Shown here: positions 23,101 to 32,984 of the stretch, piece by piece
How the letters are laid out: each line of letters starts with the position of its first letter
How positions within the stretch are numbered: position 1 is the stretch's first letter
Origin: Phoronis australis
Taxonomy: Eukaryota > Phoronida > Phoronidae
Length of the DNA: 62,000 bases
Reading direction: 5' to 3'
Assembly: GCA_002633005.1 (NCBI GenBank)
Contig: NMRA01000493.1
Coordinates: forward strand, 111,647 to 173,646
The notes under the pieces: model-generated
Told to the model about the DNA's origin: nothing
The model's database searches: none
What the model saw: only the letters and a program-made list of their open reading frames with translations
Position numbers and translations under genes: made by a program

Positions 23101-26100
23101 CTAGCGATGAAAAGTCACGCATATCTTTAGAAATGTGTGACTTCCTTGTAAGCGTATTATTCACGGCAGTGGGCGACTGACAAGGGCTTTAACTTAAGAA
23201 AGTAATAATATAACCAAAGTTAGCCGGTTATGTATAGAAGTGGTTGAATTCATTGCTTATGTATGTGATTGACGGAACATTACCCAGCAGGATGGCCTTG
23301 AGAGACTGTTTACTCGTTTTTCAGGGTAGTGTTTAAATATGATGGCAACAACATTGTCGCAGACTCGATGGGAACAGAGTTTGACGAATTTCGCTCAAAG
23401 TTCGGAGGTAAGGGCAACTTTTGTTTGAACGATGAATTCATATCAGCTACAAAAATCGATGAAAAGAGAAAAGACGAATGTCTACTATGTACAGTATTTC
23501 GGCCTCCGCCGATGTTCTTTTGCTTAAAACGACTGTAAACCTGTGGCTGGACGACATCTCGAAGATTGGAACTTTAATGATTTAGCCCACTTACCGCTGA
23601 ATTGGTCTCAACTTGTTCCTTAGTGAGATGTGACCTGATTTCGTTCCGTTTCTATAGCTGAAGCATAGACTGTAGAGAGGAATGAAAATGACACACACTC
23701 TTCAAGTTGGCATGTCACGGTGACATGCCAACTTGAGTCTTTCTAAATACTAGAAATCACGTCTATTTTGACTAGCAATTTGAGACCCAACTCCATAACG
23801 CTACGTAAGTGGTTTTACAGCCGCTTAAAAGCATTATCAAAATTACCAAATGCAGCTTTAATTCTCAAGTAAGTTCATATCAGTTCCATGTTATGTTCAG
23901 CTTCACTGGCTAGCGAAAACCAGAGCTGTCCGTGAAAGGGTCATATTCGCCTGCAGTTACATGTATTTAATTTCATCACCATACGAATCGCGAAAAGGTT
24001 GATGTCTAAACACTTTCACTCACAGATTGATTAACGCGACCACAAGCAAGGACTTCTTTTCTTCGAGCGTTTGTGTCCTTTAAAAGGCTAAGCAGTCTGG
24101 CGTGTCCGCGACGCCGTAGCGGACACGCAGGGAACCAGCGAGGCTACAAACGTGCTAGCGAAAACGCCAGCCAGCACTACTCTTGGATAGGGGGAGTAAA
24201 ACTGTGTGACTCTTTGTAAGTTTGTAACCGCTCACATGATCGCCGTTTTGCTCTTGGCGAAACATTCTTTAACCAGTAATTTACGCCAGTCATGCCATCT
24301 GTTGCAAGTCACTTCGATATCGCTTACTCACGCTAGCGGTTTGAGTTACCCCCAAAACCTGAGTAGAGTTCTTCAGCTGTCTCGCTGCGAGAAAAACCTA
24401 GCCAAAATCAGTTAGAATCATTTGAAATACACGACGATATCTCGCGTAATCTCCCGAAGTCTTGCTTTTCTTGCAAGATCCCATAGCGTTATTAAACTCT
24501 ACCCTGCTAGCTGTTGTTCTGGCCAGGACTACATACTCTACGCAAGGGCAAGAGGGAATCATCTTTGAAAACAATGATTGCGCAAAGTGGAACTTGCACG
24601 CTAAATCTCTGGTCTAATTAGTTGGAAACACAACATATAGCGACAATACGAACATGAAGTACGTTCAAAATTGCCTATTATTTTTAAGAACGAGTTTTGT
24701 GTCGAAAGCGATGCGCCATAATTCACTCAACCGTATCCAGTAAGTATCGTGAAGTAGTGTTGGGCGATAACACTGCATGATGCGGGCTATTTGAGCCTCC
24801 AAGGTACCTATGTGAGCCTCCAAGGTACCTATTTGAGCCTCCAAGGTACCTATGTGAGCCCCCGAGGTACATGTACCTAATTAATGCAAAGATAACCTGT
24901 TTGCAGATTTTTTTGTTTTCACATTTGCAAGTTGTCAGTGAATTCAACTGCACTTTGTTTAGCGTAGATGATGTTCAAATCAGTATCATTGTCGTTTAGT
25001 TCTTGCTATACTAGTTAGTACCAGGGTTTTCCATAGATAAGCCCACCCGATGAAACGCCCATGGGCGTTTATTCGGAAAATTATGCCCGGTGTTACAACT
25101 TCTGGTAACAAGTGTCCAGATAGTGGGGCTTTATAAGGAAAATTTCCTCTTAAAAGCCCACTCTCAGTCAACTTTTTGTCCCAAATTCAGTTTTATGGAA
25201 CATTTATCATTTATAAAAATAAACAAGGTGTTGAAGAACCATGCATTTATTAACATAAAATTTAAAAAGATTGTTTTAAGTAAAAAATGTCAAAGTCCGC
25301 AAAATTATGTCTTTCCTTTACACGCCCCCCTTTTCCGAATAAACGTCCGTGCGTTTATTTGGTGTTACTAAAACGCCTGAAAATTTTCATTTTCCGATTA
25401 CACGCCCATGGGTTTATCAGCGGAAAATCCCGGTATCATGCAAATGCATCTTTAAAAGCGACTCGGATGGTGAGGAAACAAACATAACTACTGGCGAAAA
25501 TGACCCCATTTGCGAAAACCTCCTCTGTGTGTTTACTGCATTGCCGCGCCCGAAGCCCATGGTCAGGCGTCTACGGCGCGGAACTGCGCTTATAATGCGA
25601 AACTTAGGCGCATGCGTCAATACATGCGAACCACTCTGGTAAAAGAAGGCCGCGAATATAGGAATTATTTCGGATATACCCATTGTCCTAAAGGCGCGGT
25701 AATACGGTAGTACAAACTTTTTACCAAATTTCGTAAAAGTACACCAACGGATCTCCAAAGATAGAGAGGCAAAGGTAAAGAATTGGCATTAGGAGGCACA
25801 GTTGGGTGGGCCTACATGCGAATTAATGTATGGACCTATAAAAGGTACATTACCTGAATTTACATGCGAAACTTTGGCGCATGCGCCAATATGCGACCCA
25901 CTTAGGTAAAAACGGCAGCGAAAAAAGGCATTATTTCGGATATAAACCCATGGGCCTAAAGGTGCGGCAACTCGGTAAAATGCCAGGGAAACTGCTAGCG
26001 TCCATGTGAACGTAGTATTAGGGCTCTACTGACCCAGAATAGTAGAGTACCTCACTTTCTGAGCTGTGCTGGTTTTGTTTTCTGGAGCTTTTCAGTGACG

Positions 26101-29100
26101 AAAACGCCGACATATTCGAAGTTTCCCAGGCAAATGAAGCCGCCGTGAAACATACTCTTGAATCGTTTGCATTGACGGCTCTGGCACCTAGGGGCACTCG
26201 ACTATATTTTTGACGGGCAGTATGCATCCAACATAAAAAAAATGCATAGACCAAGGTTTTTACATCTAAGTTTACAAAATTAGGATATCCATTGATTTAG
26301 AGTGGATTCGAAAAAGGGAGTCATTTGCATGACGAGGCGATGAAGTCGAAAGTTTTCCGATTTTGTTCCAGATCACCACCTTTTTGCATAGGGATGTATT
26401 CCATAAACCTTGCCGATGAGTTGCTGGACAACTGTCTTTAACCAGAAATGATAGGCCTACCGGAAGTGATGCCATGTTGTCAATAACGAGCATATCATTT
26501 GCAACCAAAGTCAGAAATTGATAATATTAAAAACCGTCTGCAAGTTTTTCAATTTGAAAAAGGAACTGTTTGTAGAGTTTTTAACTCCCAATACGAACCT
26601 TTCAGAAAAGACACTCTTTCGTTGGAAAAGGTGCCCTTCGAGGAAACACTGGTCGTAAAAAGTCAGCCATCTGAGCCACACGTCCTGTATATCTATTCAA
26701 TGGCAGTACGCCCTAGTATTGGCATTGAGGAGTTTCTGTTGTAATCGTTATCTACAGTTTACAGACCCTCTGAAATCCTGACCCCCGTTACCATATTTGG
26801 AAATCTAGCCGGCCATTCTTCTTCCTCCGAGCACAATTCGTTGTGACGGATGTGACGCGACTGCATGATAGCAGACAATCAGCCAGGGTCGTTATCAATA
26901 TCCACTAGTGACAGTTATCAGTTTAATTCCAAAACAGCGCAACTACTGATCCGTATTTTTGGAAACTCAAGTTCACGGCATTTTGAATATTTTTTAAATC
27001 AGAGAAATGAACATTAAATCACTATCATCTATGTCATTGCTTCTTTTACGCATGTTGCAATTTGTTATTTTGTGAAGTTTTACCCATTATTTCATTATAA
27101 CGCTTTTAAATGGCGTTCTTATTTAATATGCTGGCTATCCGGCACTCATGGCGAATGCTCCATTCCACAACGTTCGCTTGTTAACACCTAATAGGCAATT
27201 CACTGCTGACAACACTGGATTAAATTGGCGATTGGTGTTTTACTTATTCAAATCTCAAGTGCAACGAAGTGCTTCTTCTTGAATATTACCTGATTGATGC
27301 ATGTAGATAATTTCCTTCCATTTAAAACAGATGACGATCGAGGTTATGGATACTTAAGGGTGACATCTGGCGACGAGATGAGTCAACGCGCCAAGTTCGT
27401 TTTCCTGACATGGGTAGGTCCAAACGTGTCGGCCATGAAACGCGCCAAAATGAGCACAGAAAAGGGAAAGGTCAAACATGTTATAAAAGTAAGTTGTGTA
27501 CTTCCTGTTCATATCCCTAGTTCCAAAATTGAATACTCGTGGGTCATTTTGTTAAATAGCGGGCATAGTAGGGCCCTTTTTGCAGACAAGGCAGCGCTTA
27601 TTCGAAAATCATTGGAATCAAAAGTTAAATCCAAATATATTCTCAATCATTTGGGAATGATGAATATACGCTCTGGTGTATCATACTGTAGCTGACGTCA
27701 CTTGGCGCGTAAAACCAAGACAATGACCTCACAATACATCCACGCATGACTGTTCTCAGTATAAGGAGGTCTGGAGTTTACCGTTGGAAATATACTTTAG
27801 TTATGATATGGTTTTGGTCTATTTCCAATGAAACTGAGAAAGTTTTAACATTCAACCACGCATATGTTTCCCAAAATAAACACCACGGGTAAATTTGCGC
27901 AAAACGTTCCTCACATATGCCCACTGAGCGTTACCTAAAAATGGAACGTTCTACAAATAACTCCAGCGTGGCAACGGGGAATAACAACGCTTTTAATGGT
28001 TTAAGTTACGTTCAGTACATTTTATACAGAAAATGACATGTTTTTTCTCAAAGCAAAAATGTGAGAATGTGAATTCGCATTTTGTTTCTGTAGTATTTCT
28101 GTTACGGCTCATATTCATAAAACGGATGTTGACTTCAAAGAGCTGTGCAGACATAGCTGATGAAAGATTTGTTGGTGTTTAACATTAATTTGACGGAAGC
28201 AGAATTTCCGCAGTGATTCGTTCACTGACAAACTTGTGTGGAACATCCCGTAATACAGTGTATTTTGGTGTAGCTTATCTGGGAGGAAACACGACCTCAG
28301 TGAATACCATTGCTACCAGTCCCATGACGATATCTACAAATAGTCGGACTCTCATAAACGCCACGCATTCGCGTTCGGATATACTTTACGGGCATTAGCT
28401 TCAGTGCCTTGGGTGTTGCGTCTGTCTCGAAATTTTGTTTTATGCATCTATATAGACTAATATGCACGCATTAGTTTCAGTGCCTAGGATGTTGCCTCTG
28501 TCTCGAAATTTAGTTTCTGCCTCAAAATGTTGAACATCTTTGAGTAAATCCAGTACATGTGTGTGAAAGTAGCTGGTCACTTGAGATTAAAAGGACATTA
28601 AGCCTTTTTTCGTTAATGTCAACCAATCGTCGTTCTGTCACTTGTTAATGCATCGCTGGTGAGTGATAACAGAAGTATTCAACCAAAATCTTTTTGTCGT
28701 TGTGTCATAAGATGGGTCCTGTTGGTGTCGTCTCTCCCCACAGTGTGGCGCAACTCCCGTAAAGTGTCCGTCACGCTTGCCGGTTTCGCAGACTGAGTTT
28801 AAGTAGTTTTCAAACTTGCTCCAAACTTTTGTGGACTGACGAGGGTTACTGAGTATTGCTTCGAATATTAAATAGTACTGGATGCGGGAAAGGTCTTTAA
28901 TATCTGGTAATAGACCAACTCTGGGTTTAGTATGCTTTTAAAATGGTTTAGTATTACTGAAAATAGATAATAACAAAAACAGTTTAACGGAAACATGCGT
29001 AGTGAGGTTCAGACTCTTGTACTCTAAACATTTGTATGTAAATAGGTTTTTGAAAAACTGTATTCGATTTTGGCGCTCTGATCCAAATCTGCGATACACG

Positions 29101-29584
29101 TACGGTAATGAAATTGCGACGACTGTCGCAGTACACCGTTTTTGCTAATAAGCCGTCGCCTGGTTAACCATACGTTTTGCTTTCATCGACCACATGACGA
29201 ACAAATTAGATAACTTTACAATGCAAGTTAGTGGTTTAATTGGTCCCGGGTCCATAGGTTGGCTGATACAGCCATGTAATCTGTGTTAGTTTATCTCTCA
29301 AGGTTGGGATCAACATTACAGTAGTTAGACCTATAGTGACTCTTGATTAGGAGGACAGTGGTAATTACATCAATACCGTAACTGTACGTTGACAACCAAG
29401 TCCTCTGTCACAGTTGATTTAACGCAATCTCCGCGTCTCTAACACAATGTCTACTTCGATCTTTCAGATTGCGTCTGTGGATTTATTATTCGACACGGAG
29501 GATGACTTTACACTAGAACACATAATGGATAGGGTAAAGAGAGCCGGCGGAGCCAACTACGGTACAGGCAACGGTGCCGAATAG
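20195..29584 (+). CDS. cotl1: Coactosin-like F-actin-binding protein (complete, four coding exons)
   Basis: Exons 20195-20265, 23325-23407, 27331-27488 and 29468-29584 (stop TAG 29582-29584) join through AACTG|gtatgt, tcag|GGTAGT, GGAG|gtaagg, acag|ATGACG, AAAA|gtaagt and tcag|ATTGCG to 142 codons, the length of human COTL1. The product is a single ADF-homology domain: VVFKYDGNNIV (human VTFKYDGSTIV), SGDEMSQRAKF followed by a TWVGPNVS block (human TGDAMSKRSKF..TWIGENVS), and a C-terminal RAGGANY (human KAGGANY). Arg71 and Lys73 correspond to the human Arg73/Lys75 pair needed for F-actin binding, so actin binding is expected to be retained. Family members bind filamentous actin in the cytoplasm and human COTL1 also binds 5-lipoxygenase. 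The start at 20195 gives the family's usual N-terminus; an in-frame extension upstream to 20126 lacks family similarity. Introns are 3.1, 3.9 and 2.0 kb. Confidence 0.97.
22507..22512 (-). terminator. Possible poly(A) signal on the minus strand in coactosin intron 1
   Basis: TTTATT on the plus strand reads AATAAA on the minus strand, within AAATAAAGATCAAAC. No minus-strand coding exon was recognised upstream of it, so it may be fortuitous. Confidence 0.15.
22958..23104 (+). CDS. Orphan exon-like open segment in coactosin intron 1
   Basis: A 48-codon open segment follows a plausible acceptor (ATTTTGTACAG|GCAGAG) and ends at TAG 23102-23104. Its peptide begins AEMFTTVNGPVITLNWVLL and ends SSILVKAAQKD. 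It is richer in GC and in varied codons than the flanking intron, as coding sequence is. I do not recognise the peptide. It is not an alternative last exon of coactosin in the reading phase of exon 1 (phase 2), which would hit a stop after 11 codons. It could be a piece of a nested gene or a captured or decayed exon. Confidence 0.25.
   Translation, partial: AEMFTTVNGPVITLNWVLLAPDNAIIATVSDSGGAALSSILVKAAQKD
23702..23736. repeat. Near-perfect 35-nt palindrome (17-bp arms, 1-nt spacer)
   Basis: The arm TCAAGTTGGCATGTCAC is followed by one G and then its exact complement GTGACATGCCAACTTGA. It is a perfect 17-bp hairpin or cruciform in coactosin intron 2. Confidence 0.9.
24101..24128. repeat. Hairpin-forming inverted repeat GCGTGTCCGC / GCGGACACGC
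   Basis: Ten-base perfect inverted arms around a short loop (about nine bases), GC-rich within otherwise AT-rich intron sequence. Function unknown; it could be the tip of a small transposable element. Confidence 0.6.
24791..24874. repeat. 21-bp tandem repeat, four copies
   Basis: The unit TTGAGCCTCCAAGGTACCTAT repeats with a 21-base period at 24791, 24812, 24833 and 24854. The last copy is diverged (CCCCGAGGTAC). Confidence 0.9.
25019..25435. mobile_element. ~420-bp MITE-like element with inverted ends
   Basis: The left end TACCAGGGTTTTCC..GATAAGCCCA pairs with the reverse complement of the right end TACCGGGATTTTCC..GATAAACCCATGGGCG. Both ends carry the palindromic CGCCCATGGGCG or a derivative, and internal CGTTTATTYGG motifs recur in both orientations. 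TA occurs at both outer edges, as expected of a Tc1/mariner-type or similar TA insertion. No coding capacity. Lies in coactosin intron 2. Confidence 0.6.
25598..25980. repeat. Pair of diverged ~110-bp direct repeats
   Basis: The block GAAACTTAGGCGCATGCGTCAATA...TTATTTCGGATATA.CCCATTG.CCTAAAGGCGCGG at about 25598-25705 recurs with changes at about 25865-25980. Both contain the palindromic GGCGCATGCGCC core or a variant. The copies are separated by about 160 bases. Confidence 0.65.
26237..26279. repeat. Dispersed 43-nt repeat, copy 2
   Basis: Exact second copy of the segment at 77-119. It sits in coactosin intron 2, next to other small repeats. Confidence 0.75.
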
Positions 29585-29725
29585 TGTCCCGGCTCCCTCC
29601 ATGGATTATTGCCTTTAACCAAAAAGTTCAATTTCTGTGCTAGAATTATGTCTCCACGAATCTTGTAGCAGCGCAAGATATAATTCCTGTTGATACGACA
29701 CGATTATTTATATGAGAAATTTGTT

Positions 29726-29731
29726 AATAAA
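29726..29731 (+). terminator. Poly(A) signal AATAAA of the coactosin gene
   Basis: AATAAA follows the TAG stop by about 140 bases and is followed by the GT/T-rich stretch GTTTCGTTTTC. This is the natural 3' end of the coactosin transcript. Confidence 0.7.
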
Positions 29732-31238
29732 CATGTTTCGTTTTCACCATCTATGCTTTGCAATGTTCCCTCTCACGTGGTCTAAGGTTGATGCTAAGGA
29801 AAGAACGCACCACCAAAATTCGTAGAAGTTGCACTTCTTGGTTTATATTGAAATAATTTAATTGTAAAGAAGTGAAGACCTATTGAAGGAATCTGTATTC
29901 GTTTTGAGGCTAGTACGTTTTGGCTATTTTTCGGTTTTTAACCACTGAACTCAAGGTTAAGGAACGCTACTGGTCTTCTTATAATATAGTTCAATTGTCT
30001 AGATACAGACTTTGCTTCAGAGTTGACCTCTCAAAGCCGATATCTTGTTAGTTCTCGCTCAAAAGTAGAACTTTAACTGAAAATCAGACACATGTTCGAG
30101 ATGCAGGGCGAGTTCACAATACTGAGTGAGCGCGGTTCTACTGACGGTAGTGATGTCACACATAGTGACGAAATGCTTTGCAAAATCAGCACTATTATGG
30201 GATATTGTACTTGTAGTGATTCCTGCAGCCACATCACGTGCACTCTCAAATAATGAATCGACAAAGGTAAATGTTCTTCGGCAAGGTTTGAAGCCTGGTG
30301 GTCCACTGAGGGTTTACGGCCCGGGGTCATTGCCGGGTTGAATATACTCTTTCCGCTCCGTTTCAGTTAAAAACCTCATAAATGGAACTCGACTGCAAAC
30401 AAATCTACCTTAAGATTAGTTCCTAATTTTGCCCCTTCAAGTGGCATTGAAATGTTTTGATAATAACCAGAATTAAATGGAAATTTCCGTTTTTTATTTC
30501 TGGTGGTGCACCTAGAAAATGGCCGCTACGGTTGAACGGTACTTCACTTTTGATGAATTTCCTGAACGTAAATACATCTAACTTGCGAGGCGGTCCTGAG
30601 TTATACCTCTCGATGGATGAATCTCTTTCTATGTTCTAGAGTGATGAAAATAAAGGAAAGAGTGCATTAAGTGTTATCTAATCACGAGTCGAGTTTTAGT
30701 TATGTATCAAGCCCAATAGGGGGCTGTACAACAGGTATTCGGGATAGTGTGCCGCTTATATGGGTGGCTTCTTCACAACTATTTTCCTAAGTAGGGGTTG
30801 GCGTTTTCAAATTTAATTCTTTTCCAACTTCGGCAGAAGGTTTTCGAAATTGGGTTTCAAAAGACATTTCTAGCAATGACATCGCCTCCAGGTTTAATTG
30901 AACTAAGAATTCCAAGAAGGCCTTACAATACACAGTAGTGTTTCTGGAGCAATACTACGAAGTGGCGATTTTGTTCCCGGAAGCTCCCAACAAATGGCTC
31001 CTTTTTGAGTCCACTCCCTGAATGGATGACTACAACTAAGATATCGTCGAGTTCCTAGTGTGGGGGCTATGTCCAATCTCCAAACACAGACTCGTCTCTG
31101 CCCTCAGACGACCGTCTTCACCACAGGGCCCACTAGTGCACTTGCCCGGCGGGGGCCCCACGACACTAACAGGAGCCCCACACCGATCCATCATGGTCAT
31201 TATGATAAAAGTCAAATTGATGGTAAATCATACGGGTT
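29732..31238. other. Intergenic stretch downstream of coactosin
   Basis: Only short open frames, without recognisable domains. No tRNA or other RNA gene seen. Confidence 0.5.
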
Positions 31239-31311
31239 CAGCATAGGCGGAGCAGCACCGTGCTGAAGTGGGGGTTAAGCCCCACCCCCTAGCCCCATGT
31301 GGTGCCCGACC
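31239..31311. mobile_element. Short foldback repeat of the GGCGGCGCAGCAC family (diverged copy)
   Basis: The sequence CATAGGCGGAGCAGCACCGTGCTGAAGTGGGGGTTAAGCCCC... ending TGGTGCCCGACC is a diverged relative of the elements at 33317 and 37123, with the same order: GGCGG..GCAGCAC, G-run, GCCCC, ATGTGGTGCNC. Confidence 0.6.
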
Positions 31312-32984
31312 ATAGTCAGTGCTAATGCAAAAGTAAGATTGTCTCCCCGTATAGCCTATATGTCCAAACTGCATGAGTTATCTGTATCTTGGTGCGCCTC
31401 GGATTATGCCTTCGACCAATAATTAATCCCAGAACTACAACTTCTAACCAACTTTGCGACATTACATAAGTGACCTAAGCTGGGTCTAGACAAAAAGGCT
31501 AATCGGTGACGATAGCGCAAGACCGGCGCTGAGTGCTTGTTTATAATTAGGCCAGTCACAAACATGTCTTCGGCTGGAAGTCGAGACATATTTATGTGTC
31601 TGGGTGATGTCGACGATGACGACGTGAAAACCTCACGATGAGAGCCATTTAAAAGTTGTACCTTGACAACCACAAACACCCTAAAGCTGTATTTCGCCCT
31701 CTTTAAAAAGCTAAAACGAAAATCGTCGGAACTAGGCCGTTTACTCTCATAAAATCGGTTTCGTTATATTCCTCAACGTGAAAGGATCCGGCTTTCGTTA
31801 CCAACAAGAACACCGAAAAAATCAGCCTCAAGAAAACTACTCAGTTAATTATTCAAGTTTCGGTTGGCAAACTCTAAAATTCAGAATTCCCAAATGGCGC
31901 AGTGTACGCATATGACTTGAGTGGTGACGACGGAAATAAAATTCTATCTTATCCTATATTACTATATAATTCTATGAGGATAAAGGGTACAATTAGATTT
32001 TCGTTTCTAGCCAGCAAAACTGTAAGAAATGTAACTCATTAATCGCTGTATCGAGGTGGAAGCCAACCTTATCACGGGCACCCACGCTTTACACAACCCG
32101 CAAAATCTTTGACACAGAACCAGTTGCCACGAAACTTGCCGTGCAAGTGACCGAAGGCACAAAACAAAGAAAGAAGCCACAGGGCCGTGCACTGAACTGT
32201 CTGTGGTAAGAGTGCTATGTGTGGTTGTAGTTCAGGTTCCTGTGGCAAGGGTTTTGTGAGTGGTAAGTATTTGGTAGGAGTGGTTTTCACTTCCTCAGTA
32301 AGAGTCAGCCAATAAACCACGCTACCGTTTAGCAAACATATATTGCATCCACCTGCCACACTTCGACACAATGCGGAACAACATAATGGTAATATCTTTT
32401 TCACACAGTGATAAAAAACATATCAAAAGGGTCGTTCAAAATAACAACACCCCTGCAATGCAGAAACAAGGTACAATTTCGACGAAAGAGTAATAATAAG
32501 CAAAGAGTGATAATAAGTAAAGAGCGATAATATGTAAAAGCAGACCAAGGATGCCTGTTCCAAAACTGAAAACGGCGTTTTGTTCCTTGAAAAATCCTTG
32601 TTTCCATGCGCGCACCCAGGGGGGGGGGGCTCGAATGAGCCCCTCATTTGACGAAGTGGGAAAGAAGGTCCGCCCCTGATAGACAAAAAGTCCATGAAAA
32701 TGGGACTAAATAATCGCAAACGCGCACTTCACAGTGGTACTCCCGTTTTTTTGTTTTTTTTTTTTAGTCCGCCCGCTCTTCAACGTCAGGAATTCGAGCC
32801 CCCCATATTGAAGGCTAGGTGCGCGCATGGTTTCTAGGGTTAATTAAAAGGGCACAAAAATCCAGAAAACATCCTTGTTTAAGATGCGATTTAAAAAAAC
32901 CGAACCATCATGTGTGACCCATTGATGAGAGGGGGACCGGGATAGTGCACTGCTAAAGAACTATATTTCATTGGCCTTAGAAAG
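31312..32984. other. Intergenic stretch before the basic-protein gene pair
   Basis: Antisense and sense frames of up to 110 codons show no family resemblance. There is a G10 homopolymer at about 32620 and a T-run at 32741-32765. The 5' exon(s) of the first basic-protein gene should lie here or further upstream, but I could not identify one. Confidence 0.45.

Noticed and set aside
32072-32404. 110-codon minus-strand frame with Cys and hydrophobic residues
   Set aside because: No splice context, no recognisable domain, and composition typical of chance frames in AT-rich DNA.
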